Assembly: GCA_963995505.1 (NCBI GenBank)
Contig: OZ023181.1
Span: 25,106,366-25,170,365, forward strand
Reading direction: 5' to 3'
Source of the DNA: Hypericum androsaemum
Lineage: Eukaryota > Streptophyta > Magnoliopsida > Malpighiales > Hypericaceae
Length of the DNA stretch: 64,000 nt
Part shown: one piece after another, positions 12,686 through 24,836 of the stretch
Position numbering within the stretch: position 1 is the stretch's first letter
Layout: each line of letters starts with the position of its first letter
The notes under the pieces: generated by a model
Seen by the model: the letters and a program-made list of their open reading frames with translations, nothing else
What the model was told of the DNA's origin: nothing
Databases searched by the model: none
Program-made: the position numbers and the translations under genes

Positions 12686-14230
12686 AGACTGCTGATGACT
12701 GCTCGCTTAATGGAGGAGATGGCTAAGGTCAATGGTATGTGGCCAAAAGAACGCTCCAAGCAACCACAAGAAAACTCAAGGTTGGAAGCTAAAATAGAGG
12801 CGCTTGCCAAAAAGTTCGAGGAGCTAACCAATGGCAAGGCTAAAACAGCCGATGTACAAGACATGTGTGACCTATGCAAAGAAGATGATCATGCCACTGT
12901 GGACTGCCCAATGATGGAGAAACTTCAGGCCATCACTGATAGAACACCGCAAGGTATGGGCTACTCAAGGCAACCTAATGCTCAGCCAAATTTCTCTCGA
13001 TTTGGCCAGTAAGTAAACAACACTGGTGCCCAGCAAGAACCCAGGAAGCCATATTTGGGCGAGCACGTCAAAGAAATGGGTGACAAGATTGATAAATTTG
13101 TGGGTGATCAAGTCAACATCTTCTCCAAGATTGACCAATTGGTAGGAGTGGTCCAGCAGTCCATCCAACAACAAAATATAACTGTACAGTGGATGGATCG
13201 TTGTGAGGTGCGTCAACAAGAGTTTGAGACATACCTGAAGGGGTAGGCCACGCAACTAAAAAATATGGAGATTGAACTAAAAAATTTGGCTGCAGCAAAC
13301 ACTCACAGGCTAATAGGTTCTCTTTCCAACAACACAGAGTCCAACCCGCAAGGACAAGTGATGGTCGTCACATTAAGGAGTGTGGATGAGGATGATGAAC
13401 CGTATATTCCTCCACCACCTTATGTCCCTCCACCTACATTCCCTCAAAGACTCTGGAGAAAGCCATCACTTGAGAACAAATCCTCTGCAAAAGAATGTGT
13501 CAAACCGATCAAGCCAGCCATAGAGGAGGAGGTAGTTACTAAAAAGAAGGAGCCACCAGTCTATATCAGTAAAAAAGAGGATTCTTATGTTCCTCCACCA
13601 TCACCTCAGCAAGTCAAAAATGAAGCAGTGATCGATGAGAAGGCCCTTGAATTCATCAAAAAGATGGAGGACATTCAAAGCCATATCTCCTTCTTGGAGA
13701 TGTTAGATCAAATACCATAATATGCTGAGTTTCTCAAGAAAATAATTGCAAGGAAGAAGAAGCGAAATGATGGCAACACAACTCCTTTGGTAGCAAATGA
13801 CATACCACCAAAATTGAAAGATCCAGGGAGTTTCACTATTCTTTGTACTATTGATGGTGTTCAATTTCCACATTGCTTATGTGATTTGGGTGCCAATATT
13901 AAACTCATGCCTTTAACTATTTTCAGGCAACTCAGACTTGGAGACCTCAAGCCAACAGAGATGCGCCTTCAATTAGCAGATCAAATGGTCAAAAGGCCAC
14001 ATGGAATCGTGGAGGATGTGATAAATCAAAGTCGACAAGTCTCTCATACCCATAGATTTTGTGGTGCTAGACTATGCTACCAATGAAAGTTACCCACTGA
14101 TTCTGGGACGTCCATTCCTCAACACTTGTCATGCAATTGTGGATGTTCATAATGGCAAGCTACTTCTCTGCATTGGCCCAGAAGAAATAGAGCTCCAAGT
14201 AACTGATAGGCGCCTCCATCCATCGTAGTG
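12686..14230 (+). pseudogene. Ty3/gypsy gag-protease fragment
   Basis: Frames 12695-13012, 13055-13246, 13265-13720 and 13787-14228 together read as the C-terminal half of gag followed by a retropepsin. A CX2CX4HX4C zinc knuckle (CDLCKEDDHATVDC) lies at about 12868-12909. A proline-rich linker with VTLRSVDEDD and FPQRLWRK follows, as in Athila-like elements. The protease segment has PPKLKDPGSFTI and CDLGANIKLMPL, where the active-site motif is DLGA, and then a LILGRPFLNTCHAIVDV-like strand in a shifted frame. Stops between the blocks and at least one frameshift near 14010-14080 make it non-functional. Reverse transcriptase, RNase H and integrase are missing: sequence typical of the post-pol region follows directly. 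Confidence 0.85.
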
Positions 14231-16062
14231 CCAAAGGGAGTAACAAAGTCAAGCTAACGACTCTAAATTAGCATGTTTAGTATTTAATTTTTCTTTATTT
14301 TTGCATTTGCTTTAGTATCGTTATGTTGATTTAGTATTTTAATGGTCTTAGCAGGAGATTTAGAGAAAAGAAAAACTAGGTTTCAACGAAGCTCGCTAGT
14401 CCATAACACCACCAACCTTCCCCACCGCCTCCTTCTCGCGATTGACAGGGCAGTACAAGTCCTCTCCTCTTTTTATTTCTGTTATAAGTCTATGTATGTT
14501 CCTGTTTGTGTGTCTTGTGATGTTCATGTTCATGTCTTATAATTTTTATTTGTGTCTTGCCTCCACATTGAGGGCAATGTGTTCAATTAGTGTGTGTGTG
14601 TGGAGGGGGGTGCCAACGTGCGTTGTTCTTTCATTTCCTCATGTATGTGATCGAGTCTAGATCTGGTTTAGGAGTGTGTTTGAGTCTGATGTGGTGTCTA
14701 AAGCAGATGATGAACCTCCCTTTCAAATTTTGAACTTTTGTTAGAAGTTAAATCTCATACCTTGTTAGGAATCAAGTGTGAATACGATGAGTAGGGATGT
14801 GTAGGAACAACACCCTTGGTTGTTTAGGTTAGTGGTTGCACTTGGTAGATTATACTAGCAGCATTGATGAGTGACCTTGTGAGATTTTAGAGTTGCAGGA
14901 GGAGACACCCGTCTCCACATAGCATGAGGTGCCTACATTACTCCGGTCATCGGGTTTTATGCCATCACTTGGTACCGTTTTAGTGGTGTGGGTGTAAGTG
15001 AGAGGACGGGGGCCATCTTTGATATTAAGCCTAGAGCCTTAGAGCCAAAAATCCTTTATATCCCTTATTTAAATACGTTGAGCTTGAGCCTTCTTCTTTG
15101 AAATATTATATGTAAGCCAATATATAACTATATCCACAATCTTACCCACCTTTGATCACTTAGGTCTAAGGATGCATTAGGTCTTTATCTTGGGGTATAA
15201 TTGTAAGGGTTCATTTGGTAGAATAGGTCGGGAATGAACAATAGAGGAAATGGGTAGAATTGAGGCCAACAAAGAAGCCGAGGCCAGCTGCCTTTGATAT
15301 AGTGATTGAGGAAGGTCGTGGAAAGTGAAGGAAGAAAAAGGAAAAAAAAGAAGCAAAAGCAAAAGAAAAAGAAAAAGTGGAAAAATGTGAAAAATAATAA
15401 TAAAAAAAGAGAGAAAAAATGCGAGAAGCAAAAGAAAGAAAAAGAAAAAAAAGTGAAGGAAAGAGAATGAAAGTTGGAAGAGGAATAAGTGTTGAAAGAT
15501 GGGAGTGTGGAAAGTTTGAAAGGTGAATAAATGGCACGGCTCGAGCTATGCGGTCCATAGGATTGGGTGTAATATTGGGATGAGTGCATATCAGAGCTAG
15601 TATGAGATATTTAGAATAGACGAGAGCTAGAACATTTTTGTGAGCTCCTCGGCTGGGTGGTTTAGCTACTTCCCACATATATTATCCTCACCAGTCCTTA
15701 ACCCCAATATAACCCAATAAAAAGTCTCATTGATCATGAGCCCCACATTTATCGAGGCACCACTAGGTGAGACGTATGAAACTTTGAGACCCCGGATGTG
15801 TACGCGAGTGATAGATAGTTGACTACTCATATATGTGAGCTTAAATTTTTTAACCTCTGAGTGGTCAACCTTCTAGTGTAATCTACTAAGTGCAAAAATT
15901 GGGTTAAACCATCAAGGATGCGGTGTCTACACGTTTTTACTCCTTGTGCTCAGGTAAGTGAACTACTTGGTTGTGGGGTGGTCTTTTGATAAGATTTTGA
16001 AATTTTGGGTTGTGTCTGATGCACCTTACTTGAGGACAAGCAAGGAAATAAGTGTGGGGGTG
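14231..16062 (+). mobile_element. Non-coding 3' interior of the Ty3/gypsy element
   Basis: This region holds no credible reading frame but has the style of the post-pol region of Athila-like elements. It includes a 'cacattgagggcaatgtg' phrase followed by a G-run (14563-14611), a long A/G-rich tract (15310-15480), and a polypurine tract AGTGTGGGGGTG at 16051-16062 just before the presumed LTR. Confidence 0.65.
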
Positions 16063-17588
16063 TGATGAGTGTGTAAACGCTCATATTTTGTCATAAGTTT
16101 CGTAAGTATTTAGTCATGATTTAAGTTGTTTTCATCATGTCATATCAAGTCTTATGATCATTTTAATACATTTATGTTCGGGAGTGGATTTCTACCCATT
16201 GTCACATTTTGTAGGAAAATGGAGCTCAATGAAGGCCATTGAAGGGATGATTTCAAGAGACTATATTGCAAGAGCCATAACTTTCTGTTCGAGTGTCCAA
16301 TTATATCAAATGAGATATCGTTGAAAAGTTTGAAGAAAGATCTACATTTCGTATTTTATAGTCAAGACCAAATTCAGAGCGGAAGGGGACCAAAAAGTGA
16401 AAATAAAAAGATATAATGGCGTTGACTAAAGACCCAGCGGGCGCCAAATACTTGGCGGGCGCCAGGTCCATTTCCGAGAGCTCCATTGGCAAGCGCCAAC
16501 TCCATTGGCGGGCGCCAGGTCTCTAATGACAGATTTTTCAAACTTCTTTTTTAGATGGGAACTCAACCTATTTCTGTTTGCTACGAATTTTGGCTCATAT
16601 TTTGGCCTTAGGACTAAAGTTATATTATTTTACTTATTACTTGGCTAGCAAGTCTTCTAGTTTAGTTCAACCTCCTCTAGGTTTTCCTACTTTCTAGCTT
16701 AGATGTTTGGCTATATATAGGCCATAGTCTCGTAGATTTTATTAATACCTTACTACTGCTATATTGAGACAGCCTTTGGAGCTTAATAAAGTCACAATTC
16801 CAGTTAGCTACGGGGAAAGGATTGGCAAGGCTTGATCATCACGACTAAGTTTTCTCTATCTCTACCTTTATATTCGTTGTTATCATATTCTTCGTTAATC
16901 TATTGTACTTTGTTAACATGCTTAGCGAGTAGTTCTCTTGTGAGTGTGATGTCCTAATTATATGATTATTTGTCTATATTAGCTATGGTTTGATTATCTT
17001 TCGTAGTAGTTGTGAATTGATTATCTAACTTGATCACTTAAATTATGATGTTTAGTTGATAGTAATGGACTGAAAGGCATTATAATCAACAGAATAGTCA
17101 ATTGACATGTCTTAAGGTATTAATGAGGAATCTTGATATTAAGGGATAACCCGTTAGGAGTTAACGACATAATTGAGTTTAGTTTAGTTCTCGGTCTCGG
17201 TCTCATTAATGAACGAAAGCGTTGGTGAGTAATCGTGAACTACCCTAGCTTAGTTTTATCATCCTAATGAGCGAAAGCGTTAGGAAGATGCACTAGAACA
17301 CTCCGGGTACTAGTTAGAACTTCATAAAAACCATAGTCTCAACATAGATAGATAATCCGTAAGGGTATCGTATTCGTTTGTCTCTATTGAATTTACAACT
17401 CTTTTATTTGCATTTTTATTGCGTTTATTTACTTGCAAACTTCCACAACCTTAGAAATCTTTTAAATTTTCCCCGCTTCACATAATAGATTGTTTAGATT
17501 TTGTGTTCCAACCCTCAGTTCAAGAACCTTACTTTCCACTATATTATTTGCTTGTGCGTTTAATTGCTTGTCAATTTCTCGTATATCA
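16063..17588 (+). repeat. Probable 3' LTR of the Ty3/gypsy element (tentative ends)
   Basis: The region starts TGATGAGTGTG straight after a polypurine tract and ends ...TATATCA exactly where homology to the TNL LRR exon begins. It has a TATATATAGG promoter-like box near 16713, and AATAAAG follows about 70 bp downstream, as in an LTR. Three GGCGGGCGCCA-like words occur at 16435-16525. No 5' LTR exists in the window, so the ends rest on TG/CA and the polypurine tract only. Confidence 0.6.
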
Positions 17589-18730
17589 CAAGGATTTCCC
17601 GAAATACTTGGTTTGGCTGTCCTGGGAGGGAATGTCTTTAAATTACATGCCAAATGACATTTGCTTGAACGACATGGTAGTTCTTGACTTGCACAATAGC
17701 GGCTTGCACGAGCTTTGGAATGGAAGCCTGGTACAACATCTCACTCCCTTGTAGAGATTTTTGCATTGTTGATGATTGCGCCTGATGCATAAATTTGGCT
17801 ACACTACATTATCTGGTTTTCAGTTTGTCAGGAAGTTGAAGTTCTTGAAGATCCTCAACCTCGGCAATTCCCATTTGCTGGAGCATACCCCTGATTTCGG
17901 CCGTCTTGATATCCCAAATCTTGAGAGGTTGATACTAGAAGGTTGCATTAGTCTTTTTGAGATTCATTCATCGATTGAAACCATGATCGGCAAGTCTTGT
18001 TCGACTCAATTTGAAAGGGTGCATTAGGCTTGAAGAGCTACCGATTCTGGGATCACATGTCCAATTCTTGGACATATCTGGCTGCACTGGACTACGCACG
18101 ATACCAACAAGGATCGAGTCTGTAAAGGAACTTTGTGCCGATCAAATCGTGGTGGATCAACTTCGGACATACCCATCTGGTTTTACTTTTTCCTTCACTG
18201 CTGTATTTCCATCTTTAGTTAAATTGAGTCTTGCAAACTGCAAACTATTCGACGACAAGATTATTGGTGATCTTGCACAACTACAATCCTTAAAAGATCT
18301 AGATTTAAGTCGAAACCTTTTTACCACCATAGTGGAAGCTCTTGGAGCATTCCCCTCACTGGATTCTCTTTCACTTGAGGAGTGTGAGCACCTTGAAGTT
18401 GTTGGAGAGCTTCCAAATACACTGCAGAAGCTGACCTTGACTAACTGCAAGAAGTTGAAAAAGATTGATGGTGTCGTTAGACCTGCAATGGATTTGCATG
18501 CAGTAGGCTGCGTGAGTCTAGTCCAGGTCAGAGAAGCTTCCAGATCAGAGGCACTGCAAAGGGAGGACGTAGAAATGATGAATGATTTAAGTTTGTACAA
18601 CTGGGACTCCTCTGCTGAAAGCTATGAAGTAGAAATGGCGAATACTGGAACGGGAGAGATCAAAAAGTTCCCAGCCCAGGTTTTCACCCTCTTTCCACTT
18701 AGTTTTATACTTGTTATGTCATCATAATCT
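17588..18730 (+). pseudogene. TNL LRR-region remnant, paralogue of TNL-A
   Basis: From about 17588 the sequence is nearly identical to TNL-A from 23017. It begins inside exon 3 (DFPKYLVWLSWEG) and keeps the same splice donor (after 17731) and acceptor (exon resumes 17824). A 4-bp insertion near 17985 relative to TNL-A shifts the frame, and reading continues in another frame from 18011. Homology ends at about 18730, shortly after the exon-4 donor, so the C-terminal C-JID exon is absent. There is no start, NB-ARC or complete TIR. It is the 3' half of a TNL separated from its TIR stub by 4.9 kb of retroelement. Confidence 0.92.
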
Positions 18731-20110
18731 GTTAGAGATGTCGAGAAATTAAAGAGAAAACGATTTGTGAGCTTGTGAATTTTTTACATTTATAGATTAG
18801 TCCAACACTCTTACACTAAGTAATATGAGATTATCAACCGATCAAAACTATAATAAAAACTTTTAATCTTTTAATTTATATTCAATGTAGGACTAAGTGT
18901 GACATGAATACAATTTTGATTTTTGTTTCAACATTCCTACACACGGAGTCGATGTTTCTACCGATGGTGACTCGTTCCATACAACCACGACATATATAGT
19001 GTCATTATATGTGTCCTCTACGACTACGGGACGTTGTTTTCCCCACGATTTTGCTTTTGAGAATGTGGAAAACGTGAATGTTGTTTTACAAATATTGATC
19101 GATACATCTGAAAGCGTAGCATCCTTATCCAAATGCCTTGTTTTAGATCAAGCATAATTAGAATTACGATTATTGTATAGTCTTATTTGTTATATTTTAT
19201 AGTGTTTGTTACTATTTGTTTATTATTAGACCTGAGAATTCTAGTCTTATTTAGTTGCAACAGAGCTTGGAATTGATAAAAGAAAAGAGGTTAAAGTCCA
19301 TGTAGTAGTGAAAAGTAGAGCACGTGGCTATTCTAATAGTATTTTTTATATTCGTAAAGATTAAATCTAAAATTTTTAAAAAAAAATTAAGTCTCTTATC
19401 ACTTACCAACTCCTATTGGTATGTAGTTTCGAGTTTTGATATATTGGTGCCTTGTGGTTTTAAATTAGGGCTAATTACTCTGAAATTTCTCGTCTATGCA
19501 CGAATTATGATTGTGGTCTCTACTATTTCAAAAATTATTTTGTCGTGTTCTTTATTTTAATGTTTGGTCACGGATTACTTGCTAACGTCACAAGTCAATT
19601 TATTATTAATTTATTTTGGAAATGACTGTTACATTCTTACAATTAATTGAAGAATAAATATATATCATCTCTCTCCTGTTGGCATTTATATTTTCGTAAT
19701 TAATGATTCAAAGTCCAGCTTGGCCGAATACAATTTTATGCCAAATAGGGTTGGATCACGCAAAGCAGCGACGCGGTTTAAAGACTTTGTCTTCGTGCAT
19801 GCGGTGAATTCAATCCCCCAATAATCTTATTTATTGGTTAGGTTTGGACCCTTAATTAAAATGCTACCTAATCTTTTCATACTATAACCCAACCTCAATT
19901 TTTAATTGGAAGTTCGTCGATTGCTTTTAAAACAACTCCTCCATGTCGTTGCCGGGTAACACCTAAATCTCGCACGTAAAACAAAACATACTTCAAAACT
20001 ACGAAATACAACAAAAATAAAATAGAGCCGATGCTTTTTATTACCTTCTATAGTCAACTTTGCCACACCATTTAGTTAAAAGCAAGATTGTGCAATTAAT
20101 TTTTTATGAA
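18731..20110. other. AT-rich intergenic, no gene seen
   Basis: No coding pattern, RNA gene or clear repeat was recognised. The frames present are short and of random composition. Confidence 0.5.
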
Positions 20111-20318
20111 CAAATTATACTCACGTCTTTGGTCTATAGTGAAATTATCTCTAGGGTCCTTGTTATTTAAAATATTATTTTGCCTTCCCTATTTTTCGAA
20201 AAAATGTTGGTCTCGGGTCCCTAACTGACGTCAGCACCTATTTTTTCATTTTTTTTTGTCATGTGAAACGACCCTAGAAGTAATTTCACTATAGACTAAA
20301 AAACTGAGAGTAATTTAT
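20111..20318. mobile_element. Short inverted-repeat element (MITE)
   Basis: The first and last 45-50 bases are inverted repeats: GTCTATAGTGAAATTA near the left end and TAATTTCACTATAGAC near the right. The body (about 20155-20260) is homologous to the left arm of the larger element at 52023-53158, including GGTCTCGGGTCCCT and CTGACGTCAGCA. No target duplication is obvious. Confidence 0.75.
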
Positions 20319-21063
20319 CTTTTTTTATTCTTCTAATTGTTTTTTTATATTTCCGACCAAGAAAAACACTTGTCTCGCTCTGTATCGGACGCTTTTGTTT
20401 TGTCCTAAGAAATTATGATATTAATGGCAGCCCATAACAGTCGATCTTGGCTTTTATTTGCGTAAATTTCGTATGCATTCAAATGTCTACGAGATTGTGT
20501 CTATGACGTAACCTCGTGGTTATTAGCTGTTGCTTGTCTCGACTGATTTTCGCATTGGTTATTGGCTTTTGCAGTTTCTCGACCACTCTTTGATTCCACT
20601 GTGCCACTCTATGGACTACGGTTTGGGTTTCGTCCTCCGTTTGAAACTTTTGTTATGTGTCTATGTATTCCTCCCTATTTATGTTTTGTAAACCGATAAT
20701 ATAATATAAACTTCGTTCCACTCTTCTAAAAAAAATTAGATATTGATATTTTAACAAGCTGCTACGTCATTATTTACTTTTCTCGATCACTTGCAAATAA
20801 CTTGCCACGTAGTATTCATTGTCAAATATATCAAAAAAATTTCAAATCCAATTATTTTTAAAGAACCTTAAGTCTAAACTCACGGTTTTAAACATGGTGA
20901 GTGTGTTGGAAAAAACCAAAACCGGAGTCTTTGGTATAAAGCAGTCTTTGTTTAATGGAAAAAAAAGAAGCCAAAACCAGTGTCTTTCCAAGCTTTCTTG
21001 CCAGCCTCCCTCCATATTTGACCCATCTGTGATACAATTAACGTATACAATTAACGTATCATC
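20319..21063. other. Upstream region of TNL-A
   Basis: AT-rich, with no gene recognised. It should contain the TNL-A promoter, but no element could be assigned with confidence. Confidence 0.45.
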
Positions 21064-24000
21064 ATGGCTTCTCCTCCTTCTGACTCCTCCAATCACACTT
21101 ACCATGCGTTCCTGAGCTTCAGAGGCGGCGATGTCCGCTATGATTTCGGCGACTGGCTTTACCATGCCCTCCTGGAAGCGGGCCTCTACACTTTCCGGGA
21201 TAACGAGGACATCGACAAGGGGGCGGAGTTCGAGGTGGAGATCGAGAAGGCAATCCGCGAGTCCAAGGTGGCGGTCATCATATTCTCCGAGGACTTCGCC
21301 GAATCCAGTTACTGCCTGGACGAAGTTGCCATGTTCATGGAGCGCAGGAGGAGAGGGCAGGTCGAGGTGCTGCCTGTTTTCTTCAGGGTGAACCCCGATC
21401 ATGTGTGTGAGGTCAAAGAGAAGTACGGCGACTGGCTTAAGAAGCACGAGGATGCGTTGAAGGAATCCCATGGAGAGGAGCTGGAAAAGAAGGGGAAGCA
21501 GATTGCGGGATGGAGGGCTGCTCTTAAAGAAGTCCCTCGGGTCACTGGTCATGTCTATACACAAGGGTACGATATGCTTTTCTTATTATCTATGTTTGGC
21601 TTTCGCTGCCCTACTCATCAATCATATCTGAGGTTGAGTAGTTACCATGTCGGGGATGCAGGTACTGGTCAGAACTCATCAGATGCGTCGTTGACGATGC
21701 AAGGCGTTTGGCAAATCCCGTCACATTGGATATTCCTTCCCATGTAGTTGGCAAACCATATCGGTTTTCGGGCCTTGAGGATTGGGTGCGAGATCGGTCG
21801 CATGACAAGCGAATTGCTCTGCTCCATGGAGCGTACGGGATGGGCAAAAAAACTATTGCTGCGGTTGTCTCCAACCAGCACTACAAGGACTTCGATGCAA
21901 CTGCATTTCTTGACAATATCGGGGAGAAGTCCAAACAGCCTGACGGTATTGTCAAGTTGCAAAGCCAGCTTCTCTCCAGGCTCAGAAAGCCGAAAGGAAA
22001 CAAGGACTTTCTAAGTGAAATGGAAGGAAAAGCAGGGATCAGAGATGGTCTGAAGAACAAGCGAGTGCTGATCGTTCTTGCGGATTTGGATCAGCCACAG
22101 CAGTTCTCTAACTTTATTCAGGACCCCGGGTGTCTTGAAGAAGGAAGTAAAGTGATTGTGACATCTGGGAACGAAAAATTGCTACAAGATCGTTCGTGTG
22201 TCAAGTTTCCTGTGGGGGCTTTGACCCCAGCCGAATCGCTTGAGCTGTTCAGTTGGCATGCCTTCAGAGAAGCTAGACCCGTCGACGAATGTGCAGCGCA
22301 TGTCATGGCTGCTTTAAGATATAGCTGCGGGATTCCTTCAGTTCTCAAGGCGTTCGCTTCGTCTTTATCCTCCTCGAGCATCGATCATTGGCAAGAACTG
22401 TTGCCCGGAATAAATGAGGAGGAGGAGTTGAGCATTTACAGGGGAAACGACCTGAAAGCAAGAGTTGACTCTCTTGAAAAGGATGATAAGAAGCTATTCT
22501 GTGACATAGCTTGTTTCTATGCTGGACGGGATCATGATCATGTGGTTTCAGCACTCGATAGTTGCAAGCTGTACAAGAAAGGCGGGTTCGATAGGCTTCA
22601 AACAAGGCATTTGGTATCTGTTGATAGGGATAACAAAGTTACTATGGATGAACCGATTGTGGAGATGGGAAGAGATATTGTTCGTCAAAAGACGGACTTT
22701 GTAGGAAAATTCAACAACATTTGGTCTCGTGAGGATGCGTTTCAATTGTTGAGAAAGTGTAATGTAAGGAACTTGCAACATGTCTTTTTTCTTCTAATCA
22801 TGATGATCAATTTATATCATATTTTCACTTGTCCTGTTTTTACTTCTGTTCTTCTTTCTTGCATCAGGGAACAAAGCATATAAGAAGCTTCATCTTCAAT
22901 GGCAATCTAGAAGAGGCATACTCAGCAAGGAAAATGGAATTCCAAATCGACGCATTCAAAGGAATGACTGAGTTGAAGTTGTTACAACTTGTTAACATAA
23001 AACTCAATGGAGATTACAAGGATTTCCCGAAATACTTGGTTTGGCTGTCCTGGGAGGGAATGTCTTTAAATTACATGCCAAATGACATTTGCTTGAACGA
23101 CATGGTAATTCTTGACTTGCACAATAGCGGCTTGCACGAGCTTTGGAATGGAAGCCTGGTACAACATCTCACTCCCTTTCAGATATTTTTTGCATTGTTG
23201 ATGACTGCGCCTGATGCATAAATGTATGTGGCTACACTACATTATCTGGTTTTCAGTTTGTCAGGAAGTTGAAGTTCTTGAAGATCCTCAACCTCAGCAA
23301 TTCCCATTTGCTGGAGCAGACCCCTGATTTCGGCCGTCTTGATGTCCCAAATCTCGAGAGGTTGATACTGGAAGGTTGCATTAGTCTCGTTGAGATACAT
23401 TCGTCGATTGAAACCCTGGCAAATCTTGTTCAACTCAATTTGAAAGGGTGCATTAGGTTAGAAGAGCTACCGATTCTGGGATCACATGTCCAATTCTTGG
23501 ACATATCTGGTTGCACTGGACTACGCACGACACCAACAAGGATCGAGTCTGTAAAGGAACTTTGTGCCGATCGAATCGTGGTGGATCAACTTCACGCATA
23601 CCCATCTGGTTTTACTTTTTTTTTCTCTGCTGTATTTCCATCTTTAGTTAAACTGAGTCTTGCAAACTGCAAACTATTCGACGACAAGATTATTGGTGAT
23701 CTTGCACAACTACAATCCTTAAAAGATCTAGATTTAAGTCGAAACCTTTTTACCACCATAGTGGAAGCTCTTGGAGCATTCCCTTCACTGGATTCTCTTT
23801 CACTTGAGGAGTGTGGGCACCTTGAAGTAGTTGGAGAGCTTCCAAATACACTGCAGAAGCTGACCTTGACTAACTGCAAGTTGTTGAAAAAGATTGATGG
23901 TGTCGTTAGACCTGCAATGGATTTGCATGCAGTAGGCTGTGTGAATCTAGCCCAGGTCGGAGAAGCTTCCAGATCAAAGGCAATGCAAAGGGAGGACGTA

Positions 24001-24836
24001 GAAATGATGAATGATCTGAATTTGTACAACTGGGACTCCTCTGCTGAAAGCTACGAAGTAGAAATGGCAAATACCCGAACGGGAGAGATCAAAAAGTTCC
24101 CGGTCCAGGTTTCACCCTCTGTCCACTTAGTTTTATACTTGTTATGTCATCATAATCATCGATCTTGTGAGGAACTGTAATGTTCATTGCATTAATTCGA
24201 GCTTTGTTCTCGATGGAGCAGGGCCAAGAGTTGCTGTTCCATTGTGGCATATTCAGCTGCTTTGTTCGAGGAAGTGAGATCCCGGAACAGTACAACCATC
24301 AAACGGGAGAAAGTTTCATGAAGGTGCTGGTCCAACAACCTGAACCGGGTCGCAGGATCATTGGCATAAATCTGTGCGTCGTGTACAAAACCAGAGGGCA
24401 GTGCACAAGCTTTCCCATGCACGTAGCCCTGTGTCTGATCAACGTTTCTAAGAATCTGTACTGGAAGTACACTCCGCTGGCATATGCAAAAGCTAACGAT
24501 GAGGACATGATGTGGTTGAGCCATTGGAAGTTGACGGGCCACATCGCGCCGGGGGACGGCCTGGGGGTTGGTGTGGGCACACCTAGTTACGATGTTGAGG
24601 TGACAAGGTTCGGAATATGTCTGGTCTACGAAGATGAAGCGAAGCAGCCGATGAGCAGCTCCACTTGGTATCAGAAGCTTGATGTGAACTTGTCAAACTA
24701 CGAGACGTCGCCAGGCCAATTCGACCTTATCAACCAACGCCACCGTTGCATAATGGGCATCGGGCATTGGTTTGGAGGATACTTATTCTTTAACGTCCCA
24801 GAGGTCAAACCTCCGCCTCCATTTGGCTCCAACTGA
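21064..24836 (+). CDS. TIR-NB-ARC-LRR immune receptor with C-JID domain (TNL-A)
   Basis: Intracellular immune receptor of the TNL class. Exons by frame and splice consensus are 21064-21566, 21662-22763, 22868-23158, 23257-24108 and 24222-24836, summing to 3363 bp and 1120 residues. Residues about 13-165 are the TIR domain (FLSFRG; YCLDEVAMF with the presumed catalytic Glu at 87). Residues about 185-535 are NB-ARC: P-loop GAYGMGKKT at 224-232, kinase-2 VLIVLADLD near 303, GSKVIVTS, GIPSVLKAF, LFCDIACFYAG and an MHD position reading MDE. LRRs run from about 550 to 915. The last exon (FHCGIFSCFVRGSEIPEQY...) is a C-JID domain. The altered P-loop (K where T/S normally follows the lysine), the lost first kinase-2 Asp and the missing MHD are shared with TNL-B, so they are not decay. 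TIR NADase activity and immune signalling are family knowledge; what it recognises is unknown. Confidence 0.92.

Noticed and set aside
15177..15678. Three overlapping long minus-strand frames rich in Ser/Phe
   Set aside because: They are translations of a purine-rich tract in the gypsy non-coding region, not a gene.
22764..22883. TNL-A exon 2 read-through to 22883
   Set aside because: A GTAAGG donor at 22764 and an acceptor at 22867 restore the conserved KCN-GTKHIRS junction that is also found in TNL-B.
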